A DNA stretch of 64,000 nt from Rhizoclosmatium globosum (GCA_002104985.1 MCGO01000037.1:1-64000), one strand, 5' to 3'. Counted from the stretch's first letter, positions 1-11,439 are shown. Notes: generated by a model from the letters alone, not told the origin. Program-made: numbers and translations.

Positions 1-1307
1 CGATCTGGATTCGGCGACGCAAGCAGCAGGCATTTGAGTTCTTGGATGAGTATCCAAGGAGCGAAAGCGTTGATGGCATGACATTCCATCATCTCGATTG
101 TGTCGACTTGTTCTATTTGTTGAACCCAAGAATTGCAGAGTCGATAGTCAACCTGTTGTCCGTGACTGTCGTATTTGCCTGGTGGAAAAAGCTTTACTTT
201 TTGGACAGGTGAGAGGTGGTCCTCGGCGATTAACGGAACTTGAGATAAAGCTGCTGATATATTCACAGATCCAATCGTCGCGTATTTCGTACTTTCATGA
301 ACCAACGCATATCTGTCGAAGCAAGAAAAGTTGAAGACTTGTTTGAGAGTTGGAGAACACCCGATTCAATAATCGAGTCGAAACATGTTCCAACTTTTTG
401 AACTCAAAGCCAAGGCCTCATCATGCGCAACCAAAACTTCCACACCATCCAATATTTTCCTGGTTGACTCTCCAGCCAAAAGATGCTCATAAATGCAGGA
501 GGTCGGCGAACAGTTTGAGCAGCGTTATTTATCAACACATCCAATCGATCAAACTTTCGCTTCACGTCCAGACAGAACTGCTTCACCATTCCAATGCCAC
601 GAAAATCAACACCATAAATAACCAAGCGACCCTTAAACGATTCATAATCAGGTTCAGCTTCATACCGGGTTGCCGTATCATTTGGGAAGCGAGAGTGACA
701 ATAACAGTGGCTGCATTAGCACGTAACAGCTGAAGTGCGATTTGGAAACCAATCTTGATACGGCCACCAGTCACGAGACAGACACGACCGCTCATATCTG
801 ACAGTGAGCTGCGCTTAAAGTAATTGAAGGAGGCACATGATGGACAGAGGCGGTCATAAAAATGATGCAGTTTGTGAAAGAAGCCAAGCAAATGTGGCAC
901 AGTCGAGTTTTCTTTGTATTGAAAGACGATGACGCACCAGCCACTGGCGAAGGTGAAATAGATCCATAGTCAACCAATGGATCCACAATAGCAGGAGCAT
1001 CGTTGATTCCCACCAAATTTGACGCTGATCCGTGTGCAAATGTTCCCTTTCTGCGCAGCTTTCGGATTCCAGTCGCTTCAACTTCTTCGCTTTCACGTTT
1101 CCGCTTCTCACGACGTCTTTCCTTCCAAGGATCCGAATGTTTCTGGATCGCAATCATTAATCGCTTCATGTCTTCATTAACTGCTGCAGTCCGCTTCAAA
1201 TCAGGGTTATTGTGGATGGCCTCGAGGACTTTGATTGCTGATTCCAAGTCCGAAGGCGTGAAACAGTTCCACGGATTAGACATCTCCGAGTTTGATATTG
1301 ACCCCAT
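1..1307 (-). pseudogene. SDR-family oxidoreductase with N-terminal Cys motif, frame-disrupted, 3' end off window
   Basis: Read on the minus strand, this is a short-chain dehydrogenase (NAD(P)-dependent Rossmann enzyme; substrate unknown). The N-terminal ~110 residues are charged (KERRREKRKRE). A CHIC...CPSC zinc-ribbon-like element with KLHHFYDRLCPSC follows, then the Rossmann motif RVCLVTGGRIKIGFQIA, the SDR motif LDVLINNAAQTVRRPP, and a C-terminal block with HGQQVDYRLCNSW and CHAINAFAPW that is open at position 1. The reading frame breaks by one missing base near 870, 692 and 490, and there is an in-frame TGA at 366-368. Each segment keeps family motifs, so this is a recent pseudogene or a gene with base-call deletions. 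The start at 1307 (MGSIS) is preferred; an upstream in-frame ATG lies at 1337. The Cys motif fused to an SDR is, to my knowledge, a known but little-studied arrangement. Confidence 0.75.
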
Positions 1308-1531
1308 GTTGATAAAGGTAGTTTTTTGCCTCCTCAAATTTCAATGAAAGTGCCATGGAAGTGCGCATGTGATGATTCGATTGAATGTTGTTTTCCTTGT
1401 GCTGAGCCACACAAAAATTCAGATTTTAAGTAAACCGGCCGGATAATATCCGCTCAGTTCTTGTCCCGTAGCTTGACTGTTTGGTCAAGTTGACTCATTG
1501 GGTTCTAAACCGATGGTAGCATTGAGTAACC

Positions 1532-1776
1532 TTACAGGTACGTTATATCCTTGCCAGTACCTTTGATGACACTGTTCAAAATGTTTAATAGAGATGAGAG
1601 GGAGGAAGCAGTTTGCTCACAGTTTAGGATCTCCAATAATGTTCTCAAAGTTTGGGCAGCTCTGCAACGTTGCTCCCGTTTTAGCCATGAGTGTAGGAAA
1701 ACCCGCATTGATAGTCGCAGTCTGTGCCATTGGTAATACCAGCAAGTGCAGCTACAACAAGGACAGCGATGCTCAT
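1532..1776 (-). CDS. Possible small secreted protein, uncertain
   Basis: An ATG at 1776 opens a signal-peptide-like stretch (MSIAVLVVAALAG). A neighbouring frame one base away carries the rest (TATINAGFPTLMAKTGATL, then SCPNFENIIGDPKL). A GTGAGC...AACAG intron would join this to VIKGTGKDITYL and the stop at 1532. One base must be missing or misread after the signal peptide for the whole to be read. No family is recognised. It may be a broken gene, or chance. Confidence 0.25.
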
Positions 1777-2042
1777 TTAAGGACTTGCGCTTGGTCTCTC
1801 TGCAACGGGAGAGTGTCCCTTTTTGTATCCGCTTCGCCGACCGGCAATTTTTTAACAAGAAACGATTCCAATGAACCCTTACATCATCTTCTTTTCTCTT
1901 ATCAAACAACTTTCTTACATTGAGGAGAGTTCATATTATAGTGGACTCTGGTTGAAGGTCTTTGGGCCGTTACGTTTCAACCTAATTCATGCAGATGCTG
2001 AACAAAGACAAAACGAGGGACATATCCGGAAAATCTTTTATT

Positions 2043-2225
2043 TTACATGTGCTTTCCCATATGGTATGCAGGAATATTAAAAGTAGGAGGAGTGATAACA
2101 ACCGCCTTCTTTGCGGGACCCTCCTTCTTCTCAATCAGTTTCTCAGCGTCAGATTCCTTTGATGATTGAGCTGCCTTGGAAGTGGAAGCAATTAAATCAG
2201 AAGCAAGGGCATGTGGGACTGGCAT
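2043..2225 (-). CDS. Small Lys/Ser/Ala-rich protein, hypothetical
   Basis: A 60-residue single-exon ORF starting MPVPHALASDL. It has a charged middle (SDAEKLIEKKEGPAKK) and ends FNIPAYHMGKHM. The start at 2225 is chosen over the upstream ATG at 2279 because small proteins elsewhere in the window (28045, 42821) begin MP and have the same build: short, disordered, with an aromatic/His-containing tail. No TAGGGTT box is seen upstream, so it may not belong with them. No domain is recognised. Confidence 0.4.
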   Translation of the reverse strand: MPVPHALASDLIASTSKAAQSSKESDAEKLIEKKEGPAKKAVVITPPTFNIPAYHMGKHM

Positions 2226-2497
2226 ATTTGCTGAAATCGTGTGATGAATAGTTTTGTTGCTGAAGCAAACAACGGCCAATACTCCCCTCTTTTTATGGTT
2301 TCAGCGATAGCCCCTGCAGCCTGGAGGCAGACACGATAGCCTCCAAAATCATCCAAAACATTCGACAAGGCTCAACTCACATCTCAGCCGTCAATTTCAT
2401 ATTCCAATACCGACAAAATCACACCCAGCCCCCAAACAGCAGACCACATCCACAACAGCTATTTATTCCCAAAACCCAAAGAAACGAAAAATAATAA

Positions 2498-3789
2498 TCA
2501 ATCTTGAATCCCATTCTCCTCCATCTTCTGTATCAAACTCGCCATATCCCGTTTATTCCCTTCCCGTGCCGCTTCAAACGTCATCAAGAACTTTGTCCGG
2601 TCTTCGACGCTGACACACAGTGCTTCAAGTTCAGAAATAGCTGCGTGGGCATGGAAGAAGGATTCAGGGTCTTGTTCTTCGAGAGCGTGCGCCTATTTTG
2701 CCCCGCATGGAACAGGTTAGAGAAGAGAAGGGGGTAAGAAGCGAGAGTTACCATAACGTGGCAAAATTCGTCTATTTGAGTTTCGGCAGCAGAGAGACTG
2801 GGTATAGAGAGAAGCGAAGACCTCAGGAGAGTGAAACTCTTAGTTTTTAACCGTTCAGGCCGCTGTTGTTGCTGCTCAATCGACCTCGCAGGAGTCTTGA
2901 CGAGACTCGACCAGAACTGAGAAATATATCTCTACCTCAATAAGTCAGTACTCACCCACCCACGGATTGGAATTATTAAAACAACTCAACGAAATGATTC
3001 GGATTCCGTTCCAAGAAAATCGCCACGAATTCCGCCGCCTTGACACGATCCAGAATACTGCAATTATCAAACATATCGTTCAACGCCTGTATGATTTTGA
3101 AGAACATGAGTTTGAGTTGACTTGTTTGAGTGATTTTCGTGTGAGCCAGTGTTAATTCGACGAGTGTATCGGGCACGTGCGTGTCTTTAAGGGAATCGAG
3201 AGATTTGAGGTTGTGGAAGGGGGTCACATCAACTGGACCAAACAGAATCTCGGATGCAATCATTGAATTGTTGTTTAATAAATCGTCGAGTAATGTGATT
3301 TGGTTTGGCGGTAAATGGAGGGGTAATTGTTGGTTCTGTTGTTGGTAATGGTTTGATGGATTCTGGAGGAGTGACCAAGATTGGGCTTCATATTGGAGCT
3401 GCGAAACCATGTTTTCCAAGTGAGCGATACGCTGGGCACACGATGGATTTGAGCATATTGAGTGTGATGAAGGAGACGGTGAGGAACCCAACGATGCCAG
3501 TTTCAGTTCAGCCAATTCGAGCTTTGCCTTGACAAGATCCAATTCTTTTGCCTTTGCTTCAAGATCCAATAGATACATCTTCTTACGCTCTCGATGGGCT
3601 AATGGATGGATGAGTTGTAGTGTGTGAGGTAGTTGGTAGTTGGGTGTTACCTCGCTGTGCTTCCCTCATTTGTCCACTGCGTTTCGAAGGAGCCTCCGCA
3701 TCAGTTCTCTTTCGGCCTCGGTTGCTGTGCGGGTTGTATGGCTTGTCAAGGCCAGTGGGTGTAACTGGGGCGTCAGAGTCTGAATCCAT
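2498..3789 (-). CDS. bZIP-like transcription factor paralogue A
   Basis: First of eight related genes. Exon 1 (3651-3789) encodes a proline-rich start, NRGRKRTDAEAPSKRS and the first half of the basic region (GQMREAQR). A 52-nt intron (3599-3650) splits the codon before AHRERKK, and a leucine-heptad coil follows (YLLDLEAKAKELDLVKAKLEL). The rest is the family C-terminal region: a helix ending in SLDSLKD, NHF|RYIS at an intron with an unusual GTTGAG donor, LLSIPSLSAAETQIDEFC, and a last exon ending EENGIQD. The basic region aligns with Yap/Pap1 (QNRAAQRAFRER), but the invariant Asn is Met. Predicted nuclear. A is the most divergent copy together with B, and only 43 bp separates its start from the end of B. 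Confidence 0.8.
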
Positions 3790-3832
3790 CTTGTTTCAAA
3801 TAAAGAATTAACTGCATTATTTATAACTTATA

Positions 3833-5397
3833 TTATGCCAATGCAACCTTCTCCATCTCCTTCGCAATCTCATCCAACTCCTTCCTCATTCCCTCCCTCG
3901 CAGTCTGGAACACGGACAAAAACCGTGTATGATCCTCCAACGACTCTCCACAGACTTCTTCAAGCTGCATCATACAGATGTGTATTTGCATGAAACTATG
4001 TACGTCTTTGAATTGTACAGTGCGAGCCCAGACTTGGCAGAGAGTTGTTATTAAAGGTTCGGAGGAGTGGAAGGACGGGATGGAGAGAAGGGATGATTTA
4101 AGAAGAGAAAGCTTTGTGTGTAGAGATGCAGGAAGAGTTGAGAAATCAAGCTCGGGGGTATTGGGTGGAGGCGTTGGAATCATGTTGTTGGATTGAAGCA
4201 TTTCGAGAAAGATTCCAGTGTATTTCTGATGTGGCCAGATATTTGTTAACTCTCCAAAGCGATGCAAGAACGAAAGGTACTCACAAACTGCGAAATCCGA
4301 TTTCGAAGGTTGAACAAAGCAGTTATCTCAACAATCTTCATACGATCGATGATGGAGCATTCATCCAGTAACGCATTATATGTCTTGTACATTCAAACAG
4401 AAGCAACTTGAGTAGATGCGGATTCCTCGGTTTCCTGCACGTTTGCATATTCGCGTGAGCCATCTACCGTATTATAAATAGCGTCGTCAGCCAAGAATAG
4501 TTGAAGCTTCGAAAGAGTGACTATACGAACTTGAACCATTTGCGCCAGTCTATCAACGGTAGCTCCCGAGTTCCGTAACGAAGGAAGTGCTTTGAGAGCA
4601 AGACGAGAAGTCTCCACTTCCGGCGGAGGGGGTATATTAGTATCCTCGTATCCTTCAGTTCCATCCAGTCTTTCAAGATACATGTCCAATTCATCGAACA
4701 TGCCCAAACTGAGAGTTGAGTTTGTTGTGTCCATTCCAGCAGGTCCTTCACTGCCCAACCTCTCTTTTAACTCCATACACTCTTTCCGACTCTTATCCAA
4801 GTCATTTTCTAGTAGCAGAATCCGTCCTTCGAGAGCCAATACCTTCATTCGTTCAGCCGTGCATCCTGGATCTACACACACACCCCGTCCACCTCCAGCT
4901 ACTCCTCCATCACCAAACCCAAGTCCAAGTACATCATCCACACCTTCATATTCATCCTGCCCTCCATTTCCCCCTTCGAGACCAAAGTGCACGTCAAACG
5001 TTGCCAGTTTCAACCGCAGATTCCTGTTTTCGTCCTTCAGCGACGCCGCCATCGATTCCAGGCCTCGAATGTACTCGTTTCTTGCGCCGGTGTGGCCAGA
5101 GACGAGCGAGGCAGGTTGGGCAGTCGAAGTGGGCGTGGTTCCTGATCCGAACCGAGCCTCGAGTTCCTTGACTCGTTCTTCAAGACCAACTACGTATGCT
5201 TTCTTGCGCTCTCGGTGTGCTGGTGTGTCGAGTGGCGGGTGTCAGTACCAGTACGTACTACGAATACTCAAAGTATCTTAGTGCGAACCTCGTTGGACTT
5301 CCCTCATTTGGCCACTTCGCTTCGACGGTGCATCGGCATCAGTTCTCTTTCGGCCTCGGTTTGTGTGTGGATTGTATGGCTTGGAAGCATCGGACAT
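3833..5397 (-). CDS. bZIP-like transcription factor paralogue B
   Basis: Same architecture as A. It begins MSDASKPYNPHTNRGRKRT, then SGQMREVQR, an intron (5220 to about 5286) and AHRERKKAYVVGLEERVKELE. The middle holds Gly-rich GFGDGGVAGGGRG and a Cys pair (CVDPGC). An LDMYLERLDG segment matches the LDTFL block of copies C-H. A GTAGATGG...ACAAG intron removes an apparent stop and joins IYNT to TYNALLDECS. The last exon contains HICMMQLEEVCGESLEDHTRF and ends EKVALA. The invariant basic-region Asn is Met and the following Ala is Val (MREVQR). It shares N-terminal wording with A and so is probably its tandem duplicate. Start 5397 is the ATG nearest the conserved N-terminus. Confidence 0.75.
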
Positions 5398-5671
5398 TTG
5401 GGGAGGAATCTTGGAAGCTGAAAACGTTCTGTTTTGCAATAAATACCATACAGAAAGCATAGATCCATACGCATTTGTGTAAATGGAGGAAGTAGCATCA
5501 TTTTCATAATTACTCCATTTCAATGGGAGAACTTTATTAGTTATTATCATACAATAAGCCCTATAAATGCAGCGTACTAAAACTGGGGTTGAATGAATTT
5601 GATATTTGGGAAAGTGGACTTATGAGTTGACAAAACAGTCGCACTAAGCTCTTGTTCAAATCAATCAATCA

Positions 5672-7390
5672 ATGCAATCAAATCTGCAACCACCACCAAG
5701 CAAAGCGAGTATCTACTCGCTCCCTACAGAAATCAGAGAACAGATACTGTTGTATCTCCCAATTGATGTTCACCTTGTCTCTGTCGGCCTTGCATCCAAG
5801 CACCTATTTGCTCCATTGCTCTTCAACTCTCCCCACCTTGCCCGCCTTCACGTTAATTCAGACTTTACTCGCTCAGGCGCCCATTGTTTTATTGTCTACA
5901 TCTGTCAATTAAATAGGCAACTCGCTTGGTACAGCCAGTTCAGTTGCTGCCCACACCTTCCTCTTGCGTACCACTCTGTCCTGTTTCATCAATGGCTGCA
6001 GTCAGAAATAACCTGCTCAAAAGACGATGATGAGCACAGTATCTCAGAGCCAACTTCCGGATGTCTCAAATTGAGCAAGGTCCTGAAACACTTAATCAAA
6101 GATCCGTTGTTTGATCCATCGCTATACTTAAGCACACTATGTCCCTGGATGAATTCTTCAAAAGACATTGAATCTTTTCTCCTTCTTCATGAAGATGGAC
6201 GTGTTGATCCAATATTCCAGAACCAAGAAGCATTCTTTGGTTCGGGCTGCTACAACTCTCCAGAAATCATTTCTCTTTTCCTTAATGATACCCGAATCGA
6301 TCCAACCGCAAATTCAAACGAAGCACTGAAGATTGCATGCAGTCTTGGATTTGGAAATACGGTATCTCGCCTCTCGGACCCCCGTATCGACCCATCCACT
6401 ACCCCAATAATCTGTGCCCTTGCAGCCATAGGCTATCAACAATCCATTTTCCCTATTCTTCTTAAGGACAAACGTGTTGATCCAAGTGCATACAACAGCC
6501 TTGCCCTATACGAAGCCGCAAAACGAGGTTTAGTCGGTACAACAACGTTACTTCTCGCAGACCCTCGCATCAACCCAATGGCTGTTGAAAACCGCGCTCT
6601 TTGCGACGCGATCAAATTCAAGAAGTTCGAAACATTCAATCTCCTCGTCAAAGACCCGCGCGTAGATCCATCTGCATTTGACAACGCAGTTATACGCAGC
6701 ACGGGTGATCATAACGACGACCATCTAAAGTTCCTTGAAGTATTGCTTCAGGATGATCGTGTCGATCCACGTGCTGGGGAGTCAGAAGTTCTTCGGAATA
6801 TGGCGAAATGCGGGTCGAGTAGATCTGTTTCAATGCTTCTACAAGATGGACGTGTGGATCCGTGTGCCTTGAATAATTTGGCGTTGCGAGAAGCAGCGAG
6901 ATATGACTACGTTGATGTTGTCCATGTGCTTTTAACTGATGACCGTGTTGATCCTCTGGATGGTGGAGACGACTGTGCATTGCATCTGGCTGTTAAATGT
7001 GTGTACAACAAAACATCTGCGCGATTGATTATCAACGATAGACGGTTTGTGGAACGCAGGAAAGACTTTGGATGGATATTGGACGCGTTTGAGAGCGACG
7101 AATCTGAGTTGCTCCAGTTGCTCCTCGAAATGGATGGTTTCGTGACAAAAGGAAAGAGACTCTTTGGTCTCCACGACTGGTCACCAACGTTCATCTACCA
7201 AAACCATTCTCGAGTATTGCAGCGACTTCATAAATGGGCAAGTGGATCTTCAGTACCGGAGGAATTGAGAGAATACGTCAGCATCGTTGAGACAGCATTG
7301 ACTGTTTTCGATGACCCTCTTGCATCCAGTCGAACAAAGTATAAATCCATCTTGTCAAATTGGAATTGTTTTAAGGCATTGGCATTTTGA
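5672..7390 (+). CDS. F-box protein with ankyrin-like RVDP repeats
   Basis: A single-exon 572-residue protein. Residues ~14-50 look like an F-box (LPTEIREQILLYLPIDVHL), which in other proteins binds Skp1 in SCF ubiquitin ligases. From about residue 160 to 450 there are some nine repeats of ~33 residues with the core LLxDxRVDPxAxxNxAL (for example KDKRVDPSAYNSLAL and QDGRVDPCALNNLAL), a degenerate ankyrin repeat that would bind substrate. Inferred role: substrate receptor for ubiquitination. It sits in the bZIP array on the opposite strand and is not related to it. No intron is needed, unlike most neighbours. The target is unknown. Confidence 0.75.
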   Translation: MQSNLQPPPSKASIYSLPTEIREQILLYLPIDVHLVSVGLASKHLFAPLLFNSPHLARLHVNSDFTRSGAHCFIVYICQLNRQLAWYSQFSCCPHLPLAYHSVLFHQWLQSEITCSKDDDEHSISEPTSGCLKLSKVLKHLIKDPLFDPSLYLSTLCPWMNSSKDIESFLLLHEDGRVDPIFQNQEAFFGSGCYNSPEIISLFLNDTRIDPTANSNEALKIACSLGFGNTVSRLSDPRIDPSTTPIICALAAIGYQQSIFPILLKDKRVDPSAYNSLALYEAAKRGLVGTTTLLLADPRINPMAVENRALCDAIKFKKFETFNLLVKDPRVDPSAFDNAVIRSTGDHNDDHLKFLEVLLQDDRVDPRAGESEVLRNMAKCGSSRSVSMLLQDGRVDPCALNNLALREAARYDYVDVVHVLLTDDRVDPLDGGDDCALHLAVKCVYNKTSARLIINDRRFVERRKDFGWILDAFESDESELLQLLLEMDGFVTKGKRLFGLHDWSPTFIYQNHSRVLQRLHKWASGSSVPEELREYVSIVETALTVFDDPLASSRTKYKSILSNWNCFKALAF

Positions 7391-7736
7391 TTCTAACCAG
7401 CTAATATCAATTTTCATGGATGGCAAAATAAATCATATAAGTACAATTTTGAGAAAGTTTGGCTGCCACTCACACTCACAACCATATTTTCACATTAGTA
7501 CATATAACTTCTACATGCTTCCCTCATTGGATTTTCTTGAAAGAACCAACCACGGAACTCGATTCCAAATCAATGATTCAGAATCAACGACAGGGTTCGA
7601 AATCCTGATTTTGAATCAATTTCCGGTCATCTCCACTCTCGAATCTCATTGGATCAGCCAGTTCCAGACTCCAAAAACAATACAAAAAGCGAGCGCCTCC
7701 TTCAATCTTTCCGCATCCAAAACAACCAACCAAACA
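7391..7736 (+). promoter_or_regulatory. Intergenic between F-box/ankyrin gene and heme oxygenase
   Basis: 346 bp without a convincing gene. An open frame continues through it into the heme oxygenase start but has no coding character. An imperfect repeat of tcaatgattcagaatcaacg and gattttgaatcaattt lies near 7570-7620. Probable 3' UTR plus promoter. Confidence 0.4.
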
Positions 7737-8598
7737 ATGATCCTTGACAAGATTCTAAACTTCTTTGGCCTTGAACGAATCAACAAGAGCTCTGCACCAA
7801 AGGCTTTCCCTTCCGCTTCTGTGACAGCTCCACCCGCAGCATCCACCACCGAAGTTGCTGTAGAGAAGCAAGCATTCTCTGCAATCATCAAAGAGGAAAC
7901 CAAGACTCTTCACCGTCAAGCCGAAAACTGTGAACTCATCAAACTCATCTTCTCAGCCCGAATTACATGGCCCTTGTATTTGAAGTAAGTCATGCCCAAT
8001 AATCCCTCAAAATTCTAAACAATCTCTCCAAACATAAAGCTACCTCCTCGCCCTGTACCCAGTCTACCTCGAACTCGAAGCCGCAATGGACGCAAACAAA
8101 GGGCACCCCGTCATTTCCCGCTTCTACTTCCCCAAAGAGCTAAACCGCGCCTCCCGCCTCGAAAAAGACATCCGCTTCCTGTTTGATGGTGCAGATGAAG
8201 ACGTGATCCAAGAAGGCTTGACAACACGGTCTCCAGCCGTGAAAGCATACTGCGACAGAATCCGACAACTCTCCGAGACGAATCCTACACTTCTCGTTGC
8301 GCATACGTATTCTCGGTACTTGGGTGACTTGTCTGGTGGTCAGATGATTGCGAAACGGATTTCAAAGTCGTTGAGTTTGGAGACTGGGGCGGGTCTTGAT
8401 TTCTACGAGTTTCCTGATATTGAGAATCATGGAGAGTTTAAGGTGTTGTATCGTGGGTTGTTGGATAAGTTGGATACGGAGGAAGGGTTGAAAGTGTTTT
8501 TGGATCGTGATGCGTTTATTCAGGAGGCGAAGCAGAGTTTCGTGTTTAATATCGGGTTGTTCGAGGAAGCGTTACCCAGTGGGAATGCGGCTGCTTGA
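7737..8598 (+). CDS. Heme oxygenase
   Basis: Two exons, 7737-7984 and 8040-8598, with a 55-nt GTAAGT...AAAG intron; about 268 residues. The enzyme opens heme to biliverdin, CO and Fe2+ using O2 and an electron-donor reductase. Family marks: EETKTLHRQAEN with the proximal heme-ligand His, YLLALYPVYLELEAAM, YFPKELNRASRLEKD, and the distal-helix signature YLGDLSGGQMIAKR. The first ~30 residues are a low-complexity Ala/Pro/Ser leader that is not typical. No C-terminal membrane anchor is seen (it ends GNAAA), so it should be soluble. Likely role: iron recovery or heme detoxification. Confidence 0.92.
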
Positions 8599-9127
8599 GA
8601 TATGGTTTCGTGTCGTTTACATAGTTTTTTGTTGTTTTGTATCATCATAATAAACCAAATAGAATATATTTTAATTCTTATTGTGCCTCTTTATGGCGGA
8701 CTGGACGACATACTTCAGCACAGCCTTCAGGATTATGAACCCCACAACAAACCACCTACATATACTGACTACTACAGACGCCAACCCTGTATCCGCACAG
8801 GTATCGATTTCATCGTTACCAAGTGCCAAGAAGTCATACATTCTCTTTTTCCCCTTACCCCATTTATAGAATATGTTGCTTTTTTGATAAACCTCCCTGT
8901 GTGAATGTTTATTACTGTGGTAAAGTGCCAGGAGGCTCCATTTGATATATTTTGACTAAAGGTTGAACAATGGATATAGAAAAGAATGCAGTTTTGTTCG
9001 AGAAACTCCACTACTGTGATCGAGCGGCTCCGTTTCCGTTCCTGGCCGCCCTATTCCTACCACAGATATCTTCGATTCTTACGCTTCAACTTCCTCAATC
9101 TTCTTCAGACGACACACAATCCAAGCC
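8599..9127. other. Intergenic, no gene seen
   Basis: 529 bp between heme oxygenase and the EF-hand gene. Short open frames on both strands lack any family motif. It holds the 3' UTR of the first and the promoter of the second gene; no clear repeat or RNA was found. Confidence 0.4.
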
Positions 9128-9924
9128 ATGGCACCCCTTCCACCACAACGATCCGGTCAAGCCGAACTCCCCGGCACAACAACCCAATCCTCAGGTCTCG
9201 GAATGTTTCAAAACGGACGAACAGTCACCGCGAACGGCGCTCAAAGCGTTTCCGTCATGTCACATTCCAAGGCGCGACAACTCTTTGACCGATACGATAA
9301 CGATGGAAGCGGGAGCATCAGTATCAGCGAGTTCAAGAACTTGTGTTATGATATGGGATACTTTTTGACGGATCAGGAGTTAGCTCTGGATGTCAAGTTG
9401 TTGGATATGGATGGGAATGGGACTCTTGGGTATGACGAATGTACGTTCTCAACGTTATTCCTATGCAGCATCGATTTTGATACATATTGACATCGTTTTC
9501 TTAGTTATTAAATGGTGGAGGAAAGATGATCGGTTTAAATCGCTACAGCTCAGTGAAGGAGACATCGACCAGCTGAATCGATATCTCACACATTTCAAAA
9601 GGTACCAAACCCTTTAAAATATCCATTTAACGTTGATGTACCAGGTTCGACAAAGACGGGAGCGGAATAATTGACATTCGAGAATTCAAAAGCCTATATG
9701 TTGATCTGGTCAAGAAGAAAATGGCCAAGAAATCACTCATGGCAACGTTACAAGAATTAGACGTGAATAAGGATGGGAAAGTGTCATTCAATGAGTACGT
9801 GAATTGGGCTATTGCAAATTGTGGAACTGCATCAGCAAGGCCTTCTCAAACTCCGTCAGACGGGAAATTAGCTTTGTCACCAACGTCTACCATAATATCA
9901 AAAGATAACCAAGCTGCTATATAA
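9128..9924 (+). CDS. Four-EF-hand calcium-binding protein
   Basis: Three exons (9128-9440, 9505-9601, 9645-9924) give 229 residues. Four EF-hand loops are visible: DNDGSGSISISE, DMDGNGTLGYDE, DKDGSGIIDIRE and DVNKDGKVSFNE. They are arranged as two pairs, separated by FIKWWRKDDRFKSLQLSEGD. Most loops keep Asp at positions 1 and 3 and Glu at 12; the fourth is slightly irregular (Asn at 3). It resembles the calmodulin/calcineurin-B/CDPK-tail superfamily, with disordered ~45-residue N- and ~35-residue C-terminal extensions. A cytosolic Ca2+ sensor is inferred; the partner is unknown. WWRKDDR between the hands may suit a myosin- or kinase-like target helix, but that is a guess. Confidence 0.88.
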
Positions 9925-10035
9925 GATGTTTGTGCCTGTACTTTGAATAAAACCTCTAAATGAATACACCATCTGAGATTGTGTAATACGGAATCATCAA
10001 TCTCCTTTCGGTGATCATATTAAAAATTGAAGCAT

Positions 10036-11342
10036 CTATTCCAACGACGTCGCCTCAAGTTTCCTCAACAAAGCATCAACCTCACGTCCGTTCTCCCCTC
10101 TCATCTCAACAAACAACGAAAAGAAAGCAGCCCGGTCCTTGACAGAACACAACAGAACCATTTTCGAAACACAGATATTGACGCGAAAGAAACTCTGTGA
10201 CTCTTGGTGTTCGAGAGCGCGTGCCTTTGGTATGAGTTGTTAGGAATCTTGTTTCAAAAACGTTGATGAGCTTACCCATGCAAAGAGAAATTCGTCGACT
10301 TCATGTGGAACAGCTACCAACGATGGAATTCGCAAAAACAGAGGTTTATACATGAGAATCAATTGATGCGCCGGGTTCATAGGGTCAATCTCAAACGGAG
10401 CAACCGGTGGTAACGCCGTTCCCCAAAACTGCGTTATATATCGCTACAAAATCTCTTGATAAGATTTCACAGGTGTAAAAACGACGTGTAAAACTCACGA
10501 AATGATGCAAATTCCGCTCCTGAGTCACCGAAACAAGCTCAAACCACGCCCCACGGTCTTCCTCCGTCACCTGCTTCAAAACACCCGTAACAGCTCGAAT
10601 AATTCCCAAGAGGATCGTCTTTGTTTTCGCGAGATCTGTTGTTTGAGAGTGTTCCTATCAAACCTTCGGTCAATAAAACACACAAATGGGAATAGGACAG
10701 ACGTACCACCAACAAATCAAATAATCGATTCGCATCTGCACAATTCTTCAACGAGGGTATCGTCTGAATCAAGAGCCTTGCTGTATCGACTTCAAAAGGA
10801 CCATATAGTTCTTCGCTCGTCAACATGCGTGGTACGATCCCGTTCAAGAATGTGTCCAAGTCTTCCATGGGGAAATCCAAGAGATCTCCCACGATTGGAA
10901 AGGGGGCAGTGGGAGGTTGCGGTTGTAGTTGTTGTGTTGGTGTAGCTGTCAAAGTAGATTGATTTGAGGGAGTTCCGAGAATATCATCGAGGGTATCAAG
11001 TAGTTCTTGTTGGTTAAAGGGAGGCGTTGGCACTTGTACTTCAGTTAAAGGTGGCAGTGGCAGTGGCAGTGTAATCGCAACTTGCGAACAAGAAGGACAA
11101 GCTGAAACCGATGCTCTCACAAGATTCAATTCAAACTCCAATGCCTTCACTTTCTCCTTTAATTGGTCAATTTGCTTTGTTTGGACAGCCATTTGTTGAA
11201 CCTGAGCCTCCAAATCTTTCAAGTGCTGTGCTTTGCGTTCTCGGTGGGCTCGTTGGGCATCGCGGAGTTGAAGTGCTCTTTTGGAAGGTGGCTCTGTTGA
11301 TGACGGCTTTGATTGGGACTTGGATGGTTCAGAGGCTTCCAT
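10036..11342 (-). CDS. bZIP-like transcription factor paralogue C
   Basis: Begins MEASEPSKSQSKPSSTEPPS. The basic region KRALQLRDAQRAHRERK runs into a coil (HLKDLEAQVQQMAVQ...). CPSC follows at about residue 83, then a Gln/Pro-rich linker. The family block is MEDLDTFLNGIVPRMLTSEE, YGPFEVDTARLLIQTIPSLK and NRLFDLLV, then an intron and the downstream helical exons, ending RKLEATSLE. The basic-region Asn is Leu. It differs from D-H by lacking the GRKK lead-in. The gene follows the EF-hand gene tail to tail, about 110 bp apart. Confidence 0.82.
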
Positions 11343-11439
11343 TTGGACTGAACTGGTTTGAAATCAACAGAGATTTGATGACAGATTCAAAATGCAATAT
11401 TCATGGGAAAATGATAATAGTACAGAGTAAAACAAAATG

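Noticed and set aside
4592..5281. A 229-codon plus-strand ORF over bZIP-like gene B
   Set aside because: Antisense of the coil and linker of B, Ser/Pro-rich by composition; the minus strand carries the conserved motifs and splice sites.
8602..8904. Hydrophobic ORF after heme oxygenase
   Set aside because: Starts in the 3' UTR, has no conserved motif and an AT-driven composition.
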